64,000 nucleotides of DNA. Origin: Hevea brasiliensis. Its lineage: Eukaryota; Streptophyta; Magnoliopsida; Malpighiales; Euphorbiaceae. Where the stretch lies: contig NC_079505.1 in the NCBI RefSeq assembly GCF_030052815.1, positions 69,276,324 through 69,340,323 on the forward strand, given 5' to 3'. Shown here one piece after another: positions 10,829-24,540 of this stretch (positions are counted from its first letter, which is position 1; each line of letters starts with the position of its first letter). Under the pieces are notes generated by a model, which was given only the letters and a program-made list of their open reading frames with translations, made no database searches and had not been told where the DNA came from. Made by a program: the position numbers and the translations under genes.

Positions 10829-12022
10829 AATCATGGATATTTCAATGAAAGTTGAATAGGAACAATCCATGGAGACAATAATGGAAACTGAAGAAACTCA
10901 AATCATGGAGTTTATGGAGATTGAAGTTTTTCCTAACCCTTTTAATTCATATTGCTTTCATTGATTTTATTTGTCCAGATGTTCCAATGGATGCAAAGGA
11001 CAATGTGAAGTTCTTCAATTTTATTTTATTCAAGTCAATCTTGTTGATACCATTCAAGAAGGAGACATGCATGGTGTAATCTTCCATTAGAGTTTTTGAT
11101 TCTTCGCCACTTTAAAATTTGAGGTTGAATTTTTTCAAAAGTATGGGAGAATGACACTGTGAGTAAATCAAAAGTAAATCCAAAGAACTCTAAAATATTA
11201 TTCCTATTTAGATTAGGACTTTTTAATTCATTCTTACTTAGATTAGGATAAAATTCTATAAATACCCCATCTATTCTCGTTATGGAGAAGTTTTCAGATT
11301 TATTCAATGAAGTTTTTTTCTTCAAAGTTATGTTTGCTTTATTTTATCATTAGATTTTGGATTGAATCCTGTTTATTTTAAGGTATTCGATTAGATCTTA
11401 TTTATTTTCAATAGTTTGATCCTGTGTTGATCATTTTTCGTGCTATACGCTGCACCAATAAGATTAAAATTAAAACAAAGTTTTGCAATTGAAAGAACAT
11501 AATATTGAAATTGAAAGTTGCACTAGTTGTAAAACTAGAAACTGAAAGCTGAATCTAAAAGTGCAACATTGAATTAAAGCTAAAGTAGCTATATGATGAC
11601 TAAAAGATAAAAGACTATAAGAGTGTGTTGTTGTGTTGATTGGGTTGATTGTGTATCTTTTAGAAGATGCTTGCACTGCTATTTATAGACATGGTTTGCT
11701 TGGAGGCCAAGGATTGTATTTTGGAAAACTTAGTGATCAAGCAAATTGCATCCATTGCATCTTGGAATTCAACTTCTGCATTGTTGAATAGAGCTATTGC
11801 ACCTTAGGATTTAGTTTCAATTTGCCTTTACCATAAAAATCATGTGATGTTTATCTTTTGCTTGCTCTCTAAGGTGCAACTAACTAGCACTCCTTGCTCC
11901 TTAAGTAATGCAACCGCCATTTTAACAAATTCTTGATGCTCCTTGATTTGTGTAAATGCTCCTCATCTCAAATAACCAACTTCTTGATTTTAGAAACTAA
12001 ATTACTTGCTTCCCACTCTAAG
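10829..12022. other. Intergenic, possible old LTR pieces
   Basis: No gene recognised. A 'ctataaatacccc' motif near 11255 on the + strand and a 'tatttatag' (TATA on the - strand) near 11680 sit in sequence that looks like worn LTR promoters, but I cannot delimit an element or find a partner copy in the window. Confidence 0.3.
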
Positions 12023-12888
12023 AGGGGTGTTTAGTTCATCTTTTGGGTGCAGCTGGTAGCTAATAGACACCAAAACATGTGAACTTAAGTGTTTGGCAAT
12101 CTTAAAAAAATAAAGTGATAGCTGATAGGTAACTGATATAATACCCATAAGCTGCAGTTTGTATCAGCTCTAAAAATAGAATTGTTTCCTATTAGTTGAT
12201 AACTTATTTGATTTTATTTTTAATTTAGACTATATTATACTTTTTTCATGTAACTCGAAAATTAATATTGTTAATATTGTTTGCCTTTATTTTTTTTTTA
12301 TTTACAATCTTAACACCTTAATTAGTATATTGCAATTTTGTTAAAATATTTTTTATTAATAACATAAAATATAAAATACTTATTTATCAAGAAAAATACT
12401 TTTTTTTTCTAAAAGCTTAAAATTATAAGATTTTCTTTCTTTATCAACAATAAAATTACTTTATTATTTTATAACTACATTTTTAAAATTATTTAATTAT
12501 TTTCTTTTTTTAAAAGAATTTTATTATTTCCTTATTTCAATAATAAAATAAATAATATGATATAATAAATTAATAATTATATTTTTATTTTAATAATATA
12601 ATAAATGATATAATATATTAAATTAATAATTATATATTTATTTTAATAATAAAATAAATAATATAATATAATAAATTTATAATTCTATATTTATTTCAAT
12701 AATAAAATAAATTATATGATATATACTCTTATTAGTCATTTTACATATTAACAGCAACAACTAAATATAATTTTATTAAATATTTAACATAAATCAGCTA
12801 TCATTAGCTACCAGCTATCAGCTAATAATAATAACTATCGGTTAATAGCTATGAACAATATCTAACAGTTAAATTAAATAGGCCCTAA
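12023..12888. mobile_element. MITE or hAT-like element with inverted ends
   Basis: The left end reads GGGTGTTTAGTT, then 'cagctggtagctaatag'. The right end, reversed, reads GGGCCTATTTAATTTAACT, then 'tagctgatagctggtagctaatg'. The interior is very AT-rich with repeated 'taataaaataaat' and no coding capacity. Inverted ends with subterminal AGCTGATAGCTG repeats are typical of non-autonomous hAT-type elements. I could not find a clean 8-bp target-site duplication, so the ends are approximate. Confidence 0.5.
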
Positions 12889-15404
12889 AAAAGTTGCTGC
12901 ACTTTGACTCTTGCTCTTCTTTTGACTTAAACCATGGCCCAGGCATAAATTTTTATGTGAACAATTTAATGTTAATTCTTGAACTCATAATTAATTTCGG
13001 CTCAAAAAATGAAAATTCAATTGCGGTGTAAACAAAGGTCATAATAAGTTGAAATGGATCAAAATAAAATAATTTAACCTGTATCAAATAAATGAAATTA
13101 TTATAAGTCTCATCAGGTTAAATGGGTCAACCTAATTAAACTCTTATTTTTAATATATCCCTTTACCCATTTACGCTAAATTCAAGTACATTTAACTACG
13201 TGTCAAATCATATAATCACATCGTGTCAAAAATTGTTAGCTTTAATCGTAACTTTTTTTTTTATGTTATCTCCCAAGGTTTAATTTCTCTCTTCTAGCTA
13301 TTTCAGATTAGGCAAGAGTGCTCTTCAGTAATTTTTTTTTTTGGGTCGAAGATAGGTATGTAAAATACGTTTTAATCATAATCATGTTAGTTAGGTAAGA
13401 GTGCTTCTAGATAGCACTTTTAGTCAAAGACATAAAATCTCCATGGTCTCAACCTTGTCCAATTTTACCATTAGAGCAAAGCTTGATTGGTTTTGGGTAA
13501 CCAAGTAAATTAGCTAGATAAACTGCCTTTGTTGTGAGTAGGCTACAATAGTAAGTTAAGACTCTTATGTATAAGGCTGGTTCAGGATCAGAATCATTAA
13601 AAAATTGAACCAGTTCAGCTAGAAATCAAAATTGAATCATATGTGATTACTACTGGATTGATCAAATTAGACAGAAACTAGCTGGTTTAGTTTCAGACTA
13701 AAAATCGGATTTTTTATGTTTAAAATAACATAAAGTTGAAATTTTCAATCCTTGAATTTAATTAAACTGAAACCGAATCAAAATCAGTCCAAAATTAGAA
13801 CTGAAATCAAAGGTTCTGCAATTTCAATTTTCCTGAACCTTGAATAAAAATCACTGGTTCCGAGCTAGCCCTGGTCCGGGTGGCCATGTCTACTCTTACA
13901 TAAGAATGCACTGCAATATCTTGAAATACAATCTGTATCAATTGCAAGGGGGAAAATAGTTGATTTATGATATAATCAAGAATTGAATGAGACTGTAAGA
14001 GAAAGATGGAGATATTAACAATCCAGAATCATGCATAAATCCTAACAAGTAACTCTAAAGAAGAAAATTTTTCTTTTTTGTTTTTCTTTTCCTTGAAAAC
14101 GACTTTCTAGGGTTGGAAGAGGCAAGGAAATTGTTAATTGAATATCGACAAGATCATTATCTTGCACGATTCAAATCATAAAATCATTGTTCATAAACTA
14201 TAATACTACGAATTCAAATACTGAAAATTCCAATTTCAAGTAAATTTCAATAAAAAAACATCTTGTTAAAAAGTACAGAGAGACGCAAGACACAACAAAA
14301 TCCATGGTCCCCATTGAAGGAAAAATGAAAATAATAATAAAGAAAAAAGACTTCCACTTTTCCAATTTCTTCTTCTCATTCCATTTCATTTCTCCGTGAA
14401 GCATGCAACAGAAAGGCAAATGGTAAATAAATATAGAGCCCTTAAATTTTAGCCGTGGACAACACTAGCTTGAATCATATTTTCTCTGCCATTGTATTCT
14501 GATTCAAATACCCATTGATGAGATTTGGATTCAAACACCATACTGGAATCAATGTATTTAACCAACAAACATGTACAGGATTTGGATTTCCTTAGAAAAT
14601 TGTGGTGGATGGCCAACAACACTATATTAATAGCCATCCTCCATCTTTGACTTTGAACTTGTAAATGGACAAAGCAATCATATCCTTGAACACCCAATAA
14701 CTTGATAATTTTATATTTTTATCAATTCATCTCCATCCTCTTCAGTTATGTTCACCAATGCCACTGCAGCTTCAGACTTTGTGCGCTCCATTTTCTTTCT
14801 TTTATAAAAAGATAAAGCCTTTTGCATTCGAATTTTTTTTACCAGAGGGCACATTGAAGGGTGGGTGATAGTTCAATTGTCAACTTACTATAAAGCAGCA
14901 AAAGTTGAGAATGAAAGAAAGGAAAAGGAGGAGCAAAAGAATAATAATGGTAACTGATAATATAGCAGCAGAAAGGACACGTCTCGAAGGGATGGATAAT
15001 TGATATTAACTATTAAGTTCTCTCTTCACAGTGTTCAATTTCTTGGTGTTATTAGAGAAAAATGGAATCATGTTCCGCATGCTAATCTACAGAGAGTGAA
15101 GAACCTCTTGGTCACACTCAAAGGGACTTTGGCTTCTTTCACTTTGGCAGCAGCACCATTCTTGACAGGACCGGTTTGGCTCCAGTGAAGGCCCTCTTTA
15201 TAGATACTCCTGAGAAATATCAAATCTTGCATTGTCAAGACTCAGTGGTGAGTGTGTTTGGATCTTTTTCTTTCTTTCTTCTCGCTTCTTCTCTTTTGTC
15301 AACTTTCACAGTAGGAGGCATCAGCTTTCCTGCCTTAATACTGAAGTTGTGGTCAGTAATATTTCTGAGTTCTTGTTGGATTCTTTCCCCTTCCATGAGT
15401 TACT

Positions 15405-15408
15405 TATA

Positions 15409-15452
<44 letters not shown>

Positions 15453-15453
15453 T
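15405..15453. repeat. (TA)n microsatellite
   Basis: TA dinucleotide run with one C interruption, about 600 bp upstream of the ENT start codon. Confidence 0.95.
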
Positions 15454-15938
15454 TACAACTTGTCAAAAAAGATCTTGAAACTCAAGAAAAGAACTGTGAC
15501 CTGACTTAAAATGGACCCAAAATAATTGTTAGTACTTATGGTCATAATTTGCTGCTAGCTAGTAATAGTTCTAAATCAGATTCTGGGCTAAAACTTGACA
15601 GTGCCAGGCAAGCTTGCCCATGTGTTTTAGTACACGAAAAGGTACTTCTAACACAGCCCACCCATTGTTGTCCCCACAGTGCACAAAATTTCTACATGCA
15701 TTTGCTTCATTGATTCCGCAACTAACCCATCAATCATATCAAAGAACGCCAACTGGTGCTGTAAACTAAACCTACTAGCTCATTTTAGCCAGTTGAGTTG
15801 AACTAATGTTTGTTGGTAAGTAGGCAAATATTTTAATTTATTTTACTCAGCTGCTAGGCACAGTTCGCTCCATCAGCTTAGCTTCTTTATTTATGCCTTT
15901 TCTAATCAACAGGACACATCATAATGTTCGATTGCATC

Positions 15939-15943
<5 letters not shown>

Positions 15944-15989
<46 letters not shown>

Positions 15990-15990
15990 T
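15944..15990. repeat. (TTA)n microsatellite
   Basis: About 15 TTA/ATT triplets, 60 bp upstream of the ENT start codon, probably in the promoter or 5' UTR. Confidence 0.95.
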
Positions 15991-16049
15991 TGTCGATTGC
16001 AGCTTATATTAATAAGCTTAAATTCCAACCTGACTGTTGGAAAAATTAG

Positions 16050-17865
16050 ATGCCTGCAACTTCAACAATGGAAAAAATGGAAAGTGAGAAAGGACTTGGA
16101 GATCAACCTGGGCCAAGAGACTCCTACAAGATTGCTTATATAATCCATTTTTTGCTTGGTGCTGGTAATTTGCTTCCCTGGAATGCTTTTATCACGGCTG
16201 TCGATTACTTTGGAAATCTCTACCCAACCAGGCACGTTGAGAAGGTCTTTTCTGTAGCTTATATGAGTTCTTCGGTTGTAGTTCTAATTTTAGTCATAAG
16301 TCGGGGTGGTTGGAGCAAGAAACTCACTTACAGGTTGAGAATGAACTTGGGATTTTCCATGTTTGTTCTCTCTTCAATGGTGCCTCCAACAATAGATTGG
16401 TTTGGGAGACCAAAGGGAGCCTACGGTGTGACAGTAGCATCGGTGGTGGTTTGTGGTTTAGCTGATGGTTTGATAGGAGGAAGTCTAATAGGATCAGCAG
16501 GAAAGCTTCCCAAAGGGTACATGCAAGCTGTTTTTGCCGGAACTGCCTCTTCAGGTACTGTATAACAAACATACTACACTTTCCAACTTTTCTTTATTTC
16601 TCCTATGATTCAACAAATTAGGAAGCATAAGAATATTATAACGGAGAAATAGGACATTTAAAAGTGGAAAAATTGGTTAGGCATGAATTATTTTTTTCTC
16701 ATGATCTTAGTGCAAATAAAGGTACCATTGATTTAGTTTTGGTTTTGCAAAAAATAATTCTACCGTTAGAAAGAATTTCAGGAAGAATGGCATCTTGAAG
16801 ACACTGTTTTTGCCTTTTAAGGCTGGAGGTTATAGATGTACTGCTAGAAGTTATAAAGGTGCTAACCTTCACTGTTTTTCATATGGATCAGAATAAGGCA
16901 TTCATTTCCTGAAGTTGCATTTTTTCATCTTTGTAGCAATCTTTGATAGTATTTGTCCTCAGCTTGGCATGTTTCCCCCTTTTCCATGGAAAGACTAGTT
17001 GTTAATGAATACATTAGAACTGAAACTAACAGCCATTATAAGGCATTCTTCGAAGAAATCGTTTTGGAACTGAAGCCATTATAAGCAGTTTTTGCCATAA
17101 AGGTTAAGTTCTAATTATGCAAGTCTCATCCTTGGTTTCCCTGGCTAAATCCATTGCCTTGCCACAGGGGTTCTTGTCTCCATCTTGAGGATTATAACAA
17201 AGGCATCACTCCCGCAGACTCCCCAAGGTCTCAGAACAAGTGCTCACTTCTATTTTATAGTTAGCACAATTATTCTGATGTGCTGCACACTCTGCTGCAA
17301 TTTCTTATACAAGTTACCAGTTATGGAACAGCATTTCACGCTTCTTCCAAACGATGATTCATTGACTTCAAGGCCAACATTTTGGGCGGTTGCAAGAAAA
17401 ATCCGTTGGCCAGTTTTCGGGATTCTCATCATTTATGTTGTTACTCTTTCAATTTTCCCTGGATTCATAGCTGAAAGTCTTGCATCCAAGTTGCTAGAGG
17501 ATTGGTATCCAGTTCTTCTGATAACGGTGTATAATGTTTCAGATTTCGTAGGGAAATCCTTAACTGCGATATATGTTCTGAAGAGCATCAAGAAAGCAAC
17601 ATGGGCTTGCATTCTTAGGCTTTTGTTCTATCCGCTCTTTGCAGCATGCCTGAATGGACCCAAATGGCTGAGAACTGAAGTGCCAGTGATGTCGCTAACC
17701 TTTTTGCTTGGAGCAAGTAATGGCTATCTGACAAGCGTCATCATGATCCTTGCTCCTAAGTCAGTTCCAGTTTTTGAAGCTGAGTTATCTGCAATTGTTC
17801 TGGTTGTGTTCTTAGGACTTGGGTTGGTTGGTGGTTCAGTTCTTGGCTGGTTTTGGATCGTATGA
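16050..17865 (+). CDS. ENT1: Equilibrative nucleoside transporter, ENT1-like (2 exons)
   Basis: CDS joins 16050-16554 and 17168-17865, giving 400 aa. The donor is CAG|GTACTG and the acceptor CCACAG|GGG, and the intron splits a glycine codon (phase 1). An in-frame TAG directly precedes the ATG, so the start cannot lie upstream; Met7 or Met10 are the only alternatives. The family moves nucleosides across the plasma or vacuolar membrane and has 11 membrane spans. Visible features are a short polar N-terminus, TM1 with 'PWNAF' at 43-47, an early loop 'YPTRHVEKVF', a TM4-5 region with 'GLADGLIGGSLIGSAGKLP', then 'FAGTASSG' across the splice site and 'RIITKASLPQTPQG'. A short loop holding 'LPVMEQHF' follows, then five hydrophobic spans to the C-terminus. 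The motifs fit the ENT1/ENT8 clade rather than ENT2-7. The reading frame is undamaged and the length is near normal for the family (roughly 390-450 aa). It is convergent with the TPR gene. Confidence 0.93.
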
Positions 17866-19592
17866 TCCATTTCTGTTCTGAGGTCACGCGGCTGGTTGAT
17901 CCTGAAACAGCTAGAAATCCATAATTAGAAATTCAATAACGTTGTTAACTAGAGCCAGCCTACTCCTAGAAGTATGGATAAGTCAATTTAAAATTTGAAT
18001 TATATGAAAATTAAGAGTATCAACCTGCATTCCTGCAATTTCATGGCCAGATGATTTTTCTATCCTTTGTGGAATCACCCTTTCTGCACTAATAAAGATA
18101 GTGATAAGATTGGTGTTAAATACGAGTTTAAATGACACTTGAGCAGGCCTAACTTCCCTAATATTCTTATTCGTACTTTAAAAAGCCTGATGGAACAGAA
18201 AGAAAAATTTGGAGTTTCATACTAGCCATTCCCACCATAGAATAGCTGCATGAATTCCCAGTATGCGATTCCTCACCTGAAAGCCATAAAGCAAGGACAC
18301 AAAAGAAAACTCCAGAAAACAGAATGTGTTTATGGCAGGGCAAATCAAAAAGTCAATAAACCCTTTTTTTTTTTTTTTACTACCTAGTGATAAGCAACCA
18401 GTGATAAAATCTAACAGGCTTAGCCTTGAGCCGGAAGAATAACCATGCTGTTGCAAAACCAGAAATCTTACTGTTAAATTGCTTTCTGGAAATTTATCGA
18501 TAGTCCTTTGAGTTATATTATGATAATCTCAGCGAGGGAAATCGTTACTTCCATGCGTTTTAACTTAAGAGGCTGCAAGGAGCCTTTCAAGAAAATCTGC
18601 AGTTCTACACTAAATTCACTTTCCAGCAGAAATACACTGAACGTGTTGCATAAACAAGGTCTTTCATCACTATCAGGGGTATCATTAATGAGAACCAGGA
18701 TTCATTTTCCAAAACAAGTATGAAGGTAATCTACACTCCACTCAACGAAGAGGTTATTGGCCTTGGTGGGACATGAATGCTCAAAAGCTGAGAAATCAAG
18801 ACAGAACTCTTTGGTCCTCAGTAAAGCTGTCAAATCTACTCAGCTTTTACGCACAGCTGGGCCCTATAGCACCGAACTCGCAATAAAATAAATTTTAGTT
18901 CATCATTCCACCCTTGATCTAAATCTCAAACTCAGCTCATCATCCCAGACTTGATTTTTATTTTCTGCTACAGAAACCATTAGGGATGAAGGAAAAGTTA
19001 TGGTGATTGAATTAAAATAAAAAAGATTAACAAGTACAGTGTTTGACCCACAAAAAGGAATAAAAAGTTAAAGTAATATACTTATTTGCAGTAGCCTACC
19101 AGAAAAAAAATATATGCCTATCGATTATCGTTATCGAATTTTTTTTTTCCAAGTTATCGAAGTTCAATACCATAGAGGCATGGAATTATTTCAGTGATAT
19201 GAACAGACCAACGGACAAGGAAAGGAAACAAATGGATGTTTATGATACATATGCTGCCAAGGCCAAGCACGCCCACTAAACCACATGCTCCTTGGTTGCG
19301 TGAGAATCATGGTGCAAAATTTATCAAGATCATGTTGCAAGTTGCTGTTAAGCTAAATTTTTTAATACAATTAGCATACAGACACACACGGAGAGAGAGT
19401 AGTTTCCCAATAAAGATTCATTCCATTTCTTATTTTCCTTTCTACAGGATATGGATCAACAACCATAGGCAAAATGTAGAAATTGGTTAAAATAACTCAT
19501 CTCAGCAAGGGGAAAAAAACCTAAATGAAAGGAAATATGAACACAGGTCAGAGGTTATATCCAAGCTATGATACAAAATTAACAGAGAAAAT
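17866..19592. other. Interval between convergent ENT and TPR genes
   Basis: Holds the 3' UTRs of both genes. A candidate polyadenylation signal AATAAA for ENT is at 18091-18096. A poly-T run lies at 18364-18380. The short reading frames here show no family resemblance. Confidence 0.5.
18091..18096 (+). terminator. Candidate poly(A) signal of ENT gene
   Basis: AATAAA about 230 nt after the ENT stop codon, in the right orientation and at a usual distance. Confidence 0.4.
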
Positions 19593-21112
19593 TTATGAAG
19601 CAGCAGCTAAAGGAGGTGGCTTTCCATGAAACACAGTCGGTGGTGATGATTCACTCATCTCTTCTCCTTGCCCCTCCTCATCTTCTTCTTCAGCATCCCA
19701 TAGAAACCGAGCATATGATGCTAGCACAAAACTGCACCACAAAACAGAGTTTAATCAATACTGAGATTTAATGAAAACATATTCCACAAATGCTATTAAC
19801 TACGACAATAGGAACAAGTCCATTATGGAAATTAATAGTAAGTTGTCTATGCACATATTTAGACATCAATAATTAGAAACTAAAACTATGTTAGAATTTA
19901 TATCATCAATAGAAATGGCCGTAAATTTTCTAAACCATCACAAACAAAAAGGGTTCTCACCAATCATTAGGGGCCGCTTTAACAGCTTGATCGAAATATG
20001 TCTCAGCACGAGAAGCATCCTTATGCCTCTGCCATATCAAATCAGCGTACATAGATAAAACGTTTTCATCATTGGGGTTTGCTAAGATTGCTCTTCCACA
20101 GTACTCTTCAGCCTTTACATAATCTTTTTGAACCTGTTCCCAAATACAGTAACAATTTATTAGTAACAAATCCAGACCGCAAGAGTGAATCAGATTCATA
20201 TGTATGAATAATAAGTTGTTGATTCTCTAACATAACGCTATAAGAAAACTTAAAAGCTAGAGAACATCTCTGAAGTCTTAACAAGTAAGTTCTATTGATA
20301 AACAGTAACTCATTACGCCATAAGACGGTGCCAAAAAAGCACAAAGGAAGAATAGAAACAATACAAAATTCAGTTGCCAAGAACATTACAAGCAATTACT
20401 ATTTCAATAAAATTAGCTGCAGGATTGAAACGGAGCATCAAAGCAATTCAGCAAAAAAAACCAGCCAAAGCCAAAACAAAAAGCTGAATGAGAAAGCAAA
20501 AGGCTTTTGCAGGTATACCTCTTTCAAGAATTTCGCATAATTGCTGAGCAACAGCGAATTCCCCGGATTTGCTTCGATCATTTTTTGATAATAAATATCT
20601 GTACTATCATTCCCGCTATTTGAATCCCAAAACCCAGAGTTGCCATCACCTCCGCTGTCCGATCCACCATTCCCACCACCTCCGCCACAGATTTTCCCGC
20701 CACCACTACCAATTCCACCACCCACCAAAAGCCCCAGCAACCCATTATCTTTCGTCCTAACGTCGCACTCCTCATTTAACAAACTAGATTCAATAGACAA
20801 ACCAGGACCCATCAACGCCGTTTTCTCGTCTTCCTCCTCAAGCGTGATCCCATCCATGATTTTGTTGACGGGTTTCTTCTTCGGCACCGAAAGGTGTTTG
20901 AGATCGTTCTCAGAGAGGGCTTTGGTCATTTTCTTGATCGACTCATCATAAGAGGAAATAGAAGACGAAGAGAATGAACAGGAACAAGAAGCTGTTAAAG
21001 CAAGCGATCGAGTTTTGTGGATTTGGTGAAAGATTTCAGGCTCTGGTGAGGATTCTTTGGAGTGAGGGATCCATGAGTTAAGTATTGGCGTAGATGCGCT
21101 TCGTAGAAGCAT
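19593..21112 (-). CDS. TPR-repeat protein (3 exons)
   Basis: CDS joins 20519-21112, 19961-20133 and 19593-19731 on the - strand, 906 nt, 301 aa. Introns are GTATAC...AACAG (phase 0) and GTGAG...TGCAG (phase 2); all three exons join into one open frame. The N-terminal 150 residues are low complexity, with a Ser-rich patch, a long Gly-rich run and an acidic linker. From about residue 168 the protein has three tandem TPR-like helical pairs: '[23 protein letters not shown]', '[13 protein letters not shown]...[11 protein letters not shown]' and '[13 protein letters not shown]...[13 protein letters not shown]'. The tail is acidic, then Pro-rich. Plants have a family of uncharacterised proteins with this layout, often annotated 'tetratricopeptide repeat-like superfamily protein'. 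TPRs mediate protein-protein contacts; partner and location are unknown. Confidence 0.92.
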
Positions 21113-21223
21113 CGTTAATGTGTATGCAATGTATGATCACCAGCAGAGGCGAGAGAGAGAGAGACTGAGAGAACGCGTTTCTTCTTCCTCTTTTCCTGTT
21201 TTAGTGGGAGCGCCGGCGACGGA

Positions 21224-21231
21224 TTTTTATA
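21224..21231 (-). promoter_or_regulatory. TATA box of TPR gene
   Basis: The - strand reads TATAAAAA about 112 nt upstream of the ATG. Downstream, the leader holds a CT-rich run (GAGAGAGA on the + strand at about 21146-21166), common in plant 5' UTRs. The spacing supports the chosen start codon. Confidence 0.6.
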
Positions 21232-24200
21232 GAAGCACAGAGTAGAAGTACGGATTTAATCGTGGCCGTCGATTGTGTTGTAGAGAAAATATTTTTGCGC
21301 CGCACGTGGTTTTTTTTATTATTTGCCGTCTAAGTCTAACTACTTGTTTGGTAATCGGTGCAATGCACCTGGAAACCCTAAAAAACGCTTTTTTTTTATT
21401 TTAATTTAAATTTAAAATTTCATAATTTAAAAAATAATTTAAAATTTATTCTTAAAAAATATTTTTATTTATATTTTAAATTATATTTAGAAAATTGATC
21501 AGTTATCCCTTCCTTGACAAACGAAATGCCAACTGTGTGTACAATTGAATATTATGCTTATAAATAGACGTTGACATCCAATTCAAGAAAGTAAACAAAA
21601 TATTTTCCTTCTTTTTAGAAATAATTTAAAGAATAATAATCAATAAAATGAGAAAGTAATAGAAACAATATATTACAATAATAAATGTGATAAAATTACA
21701 TAAGAAAATGTCACTTAATTCAACAATTTTGTATTACTTATTTTTTTTTTTTAGAAAAATAAAAGTTCGAGCTTCCATTAAAGGGGATAAAATTTTATAT
21801 TTGTAAAATATTTAATTTGATTATTCGATAAAAATATACTTTATTTAATGATAATTTATCACATTTATAGATAAAAATAATAGCCCAATATTAGAGCAGA
21901 TAATCCTTACAATGTAAAAAAAATAAATTGAAATTAATTTAATTTTAAAAGTTCATTTAAGAATATTTATTAAGTAGAATATGTAGCTTAAATATTTAAT
22001 ATTAAATTAATGTAAAACAAAAATAAGAGAAAATAAAACTCTAATTTATCAATAAGAATAAATTTATAATAAATAAAGATATGTTATAAAATTATATATG
22101 AAAATTATTGAGAAAAATTAAAAGGAAAATAAGAGGATAACTCTTGTAATTAATTGATAAAAAAAAATAATTTTTCTCACAAACTGTATTAATTATATTA
22201 AATTGTAAAATAAAAATTTAAAAATTATTAAAAAAAAAGTCTATATTAAGAAAAAGGCATTTTGTGATTGTGTAAAATACCAAAACAAACGCACCATAAC
22301 AAAACTTGTTTTGGCTTCTCCACTTGCAAGTTACAATAGCTGGACGGAAGTAGTATAAGGTTGACATTTGACGAATGTTGACCCTGTAGAAGCATGGTCA
22401 TGTGATCTAGGACCCATCGGAGCCGTCAGATTGGCTACGTGATTGCACTTCTACGGTATGCATTCAATCTCATCACGTGATGCCATTCTTCCGAAAACTA
22501 CTGGCGACCCTCGAAAGTGAAAGGCAGGATTTTTCAGCCGTTTTGGAGGAAAATACAAAAAACCCAATAGATATTCAAACTATTACGAATATGCCACTAG
22601 GTCTGGGCGGCTGGCCTTTACTTCAGTGGGCCCAGCAAGCAAATTGGTGAGCAGCACGGGTGGAGCCCATGGCTGGATTCAACGGTGAGCCTGAGGCATT
22701 GAGGTGTTGGGTCACTATCAGTCACGTCTTCGAGTTGACTTTGTGGACCCGAGCAAGTCCTATTCTTTTGTCCTCGAGCAATGCAAGTTGATTGTTTAGG
22801 GGTAAAGTCGTCAATTCGCATGTACAATAATACAATTGAGATCTTATTTTAAGAATTTTTTTTTGCCATTTTAGGCCTGAACAATGGTTGTTTCTTTTTG
22901 ATTTTGGGAGAGATTTTTTAACTAATCAAAAATTGACACGAGTAAAAATAAATTAAATCATTTTAATTTAATTTTTTTAAATTAAATTTTTTAATAATAA
23001 ATTTTAATTATTCAATAATATTACTTTAAACATAGTTAAAATATTATTTTTTTAATTATATTATTTAATAATATAATATTTATTTTTATTTTTTAAAATT
23101 TAAAAAAGTAACTCATAAAAATATTATATTTTTAACTCTTAAAAATAAAAATAATATTTTAATTAAAGTCAATAAAATATTCATTCAATAGATATTTTTA
23201 TTGAATATTTCTATTTTATATTACCATATAAATAGTTAGTCTCTAATAATTAATGATTAATAAAATAATTAACAACTCTTAAACCGTTAACTATTATTAG
23301 AACAACTAATATTACTCAATATATCTTTAAAATAATCAAATTAATGATTACTCCTTCAAGATTTTAGACGTTTGATATTATTATTAGAATTATTATATTT
23401 TTAAAATATATTAATTAAAAATATTAAAATTAATTTAAAATATTTTAATTATTAAAATAATAAATTATTTTATAAATTATTTTTTAATAATATTTTTTTT
23501 TAAAAATAATTTTAATCCTTCAATCACAATAGCAAATGGTATTAAAATTTCATTTTTTGATACAATTAAAATCTGCAAAGGAGGTTAGTCAAAGTATTCA
23601 TAAGTATTCCATGTAGATAGTCTTATATAGAATCATAAACAAATTGAAGTACCCAAGTAAATAAATAAAAGTGGGTGTTAGTAGGTTTCATAAATGATAA
23701 TCACATAAGAGGCACCAACCAATTAATATTAGGCATATTGATCAATTTGTTTAATTATTGTATATATTGAAAAGGACATGAAATGAGGCCTAGTTAATGA
23801 TGTTCTGATTCTAATTGGAGGGTGGGAGAAATAAAAAGACAAAGTTTGATGTTTCAAAGTGCAGAAGAGGATGGGCTGAATTTGATACACTAGCTATTTG
23901 TTTTTAATTGAGTCTGAAAATGCTTCTTCAGGCTTAAAAGTTGATGCCCATTCTCCATGTAATCTCCTTCACAGCTTGTTTCCAAACTTCATATCTCTTT
24001 CTTTTTCTAACCAAAATATAAGCGCCATGGAATCTCCTAACTTTACATGTAGTTATCACTAACCAAAATATAACCAAAATTATCACTAACTTTACTGCCG
24101 AGGCTTTTATTTTTTCATTATTTTTAAAGAAATTCATTATGTTGGTATGAAATTTGCACCTTTGTTAATTAAATTTAATTAGTTTTTTACCCCATTTTTG

Positions 24201-24540
24201 GGGATTTAAAGATGTGAACTAGGATGTGAAGCTAGAATAGCTCCTTGTGGGTGAGAGAAGCTGAAATTGAAAGGAGGAGATTGGGTGGTAGGGATTAGAA
24301 ATGGAGAGAAGCAAGGAAGGGAGGAGGAGATGGGAAGGATTAAAGTATGATGATCTAAGGGAGGGTGAAGATGACCTAAATGTAAGATTTTATTTTAGTG
24401 TTTTAACTTTTAACTTTAAAAAAAATAATTTTTTTATGGGAAAAAAGTAATTTGTAAAACATAATATATATAAATATAATATAAACTCGATGAACAGTGC
24501 AATTGAAATTAATTTGGAATTACTTCATTACAAATTTGTC
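21232..24540. other. AT-rich intergenic DNA with one less AT-rich block
   Basis: 21350-22260 and 22850-23570 are long A/T tracts without genes. 22290-22830 is less AT-rich and looks unique. It holds several TTGAC motifs and the perfect 12-bp palindrome CATCACGTGATG (22471-22482), but no coding frame with recognisable homology. Confidence 0.45.
22471..22482. promoter_or_regulatory. Palindromic G-box (CATCACGTGATG)
   Basis: A perfect 12-bp palindrome around CACGTG, the core bound by plant bZIP and bHLH factors. It is 1.4 kb upstream of the TPR start on the - strand. Binding is not shown by sequence alone. Confidence 0.35.

Larger units (their letters stand above)
12889..16049. other. Intergenic, upstream of the ENT gene
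   Basis: No gene recognised. A degenerate inverted-repeat element may occupy about 13567-13880 ('ggctggttcagg' at one end; 'cctgaacc' and 'ggttccgagc' near the other). Two microsatellites are listed separately. The part nearest 16050 should contain the ENT promoter and 5' UTR, but no convincing TATA box or splice-linked leader exon can be assigned. Confidence 0.4.

Noticed and set aside
15000..15188. Possible leader exon or small gene upstream of ENT
   Set aside because: The translation matches nothing I recognise and no splice link to 16050 could be justified; an in-frame stop precedes the ENT ATG.
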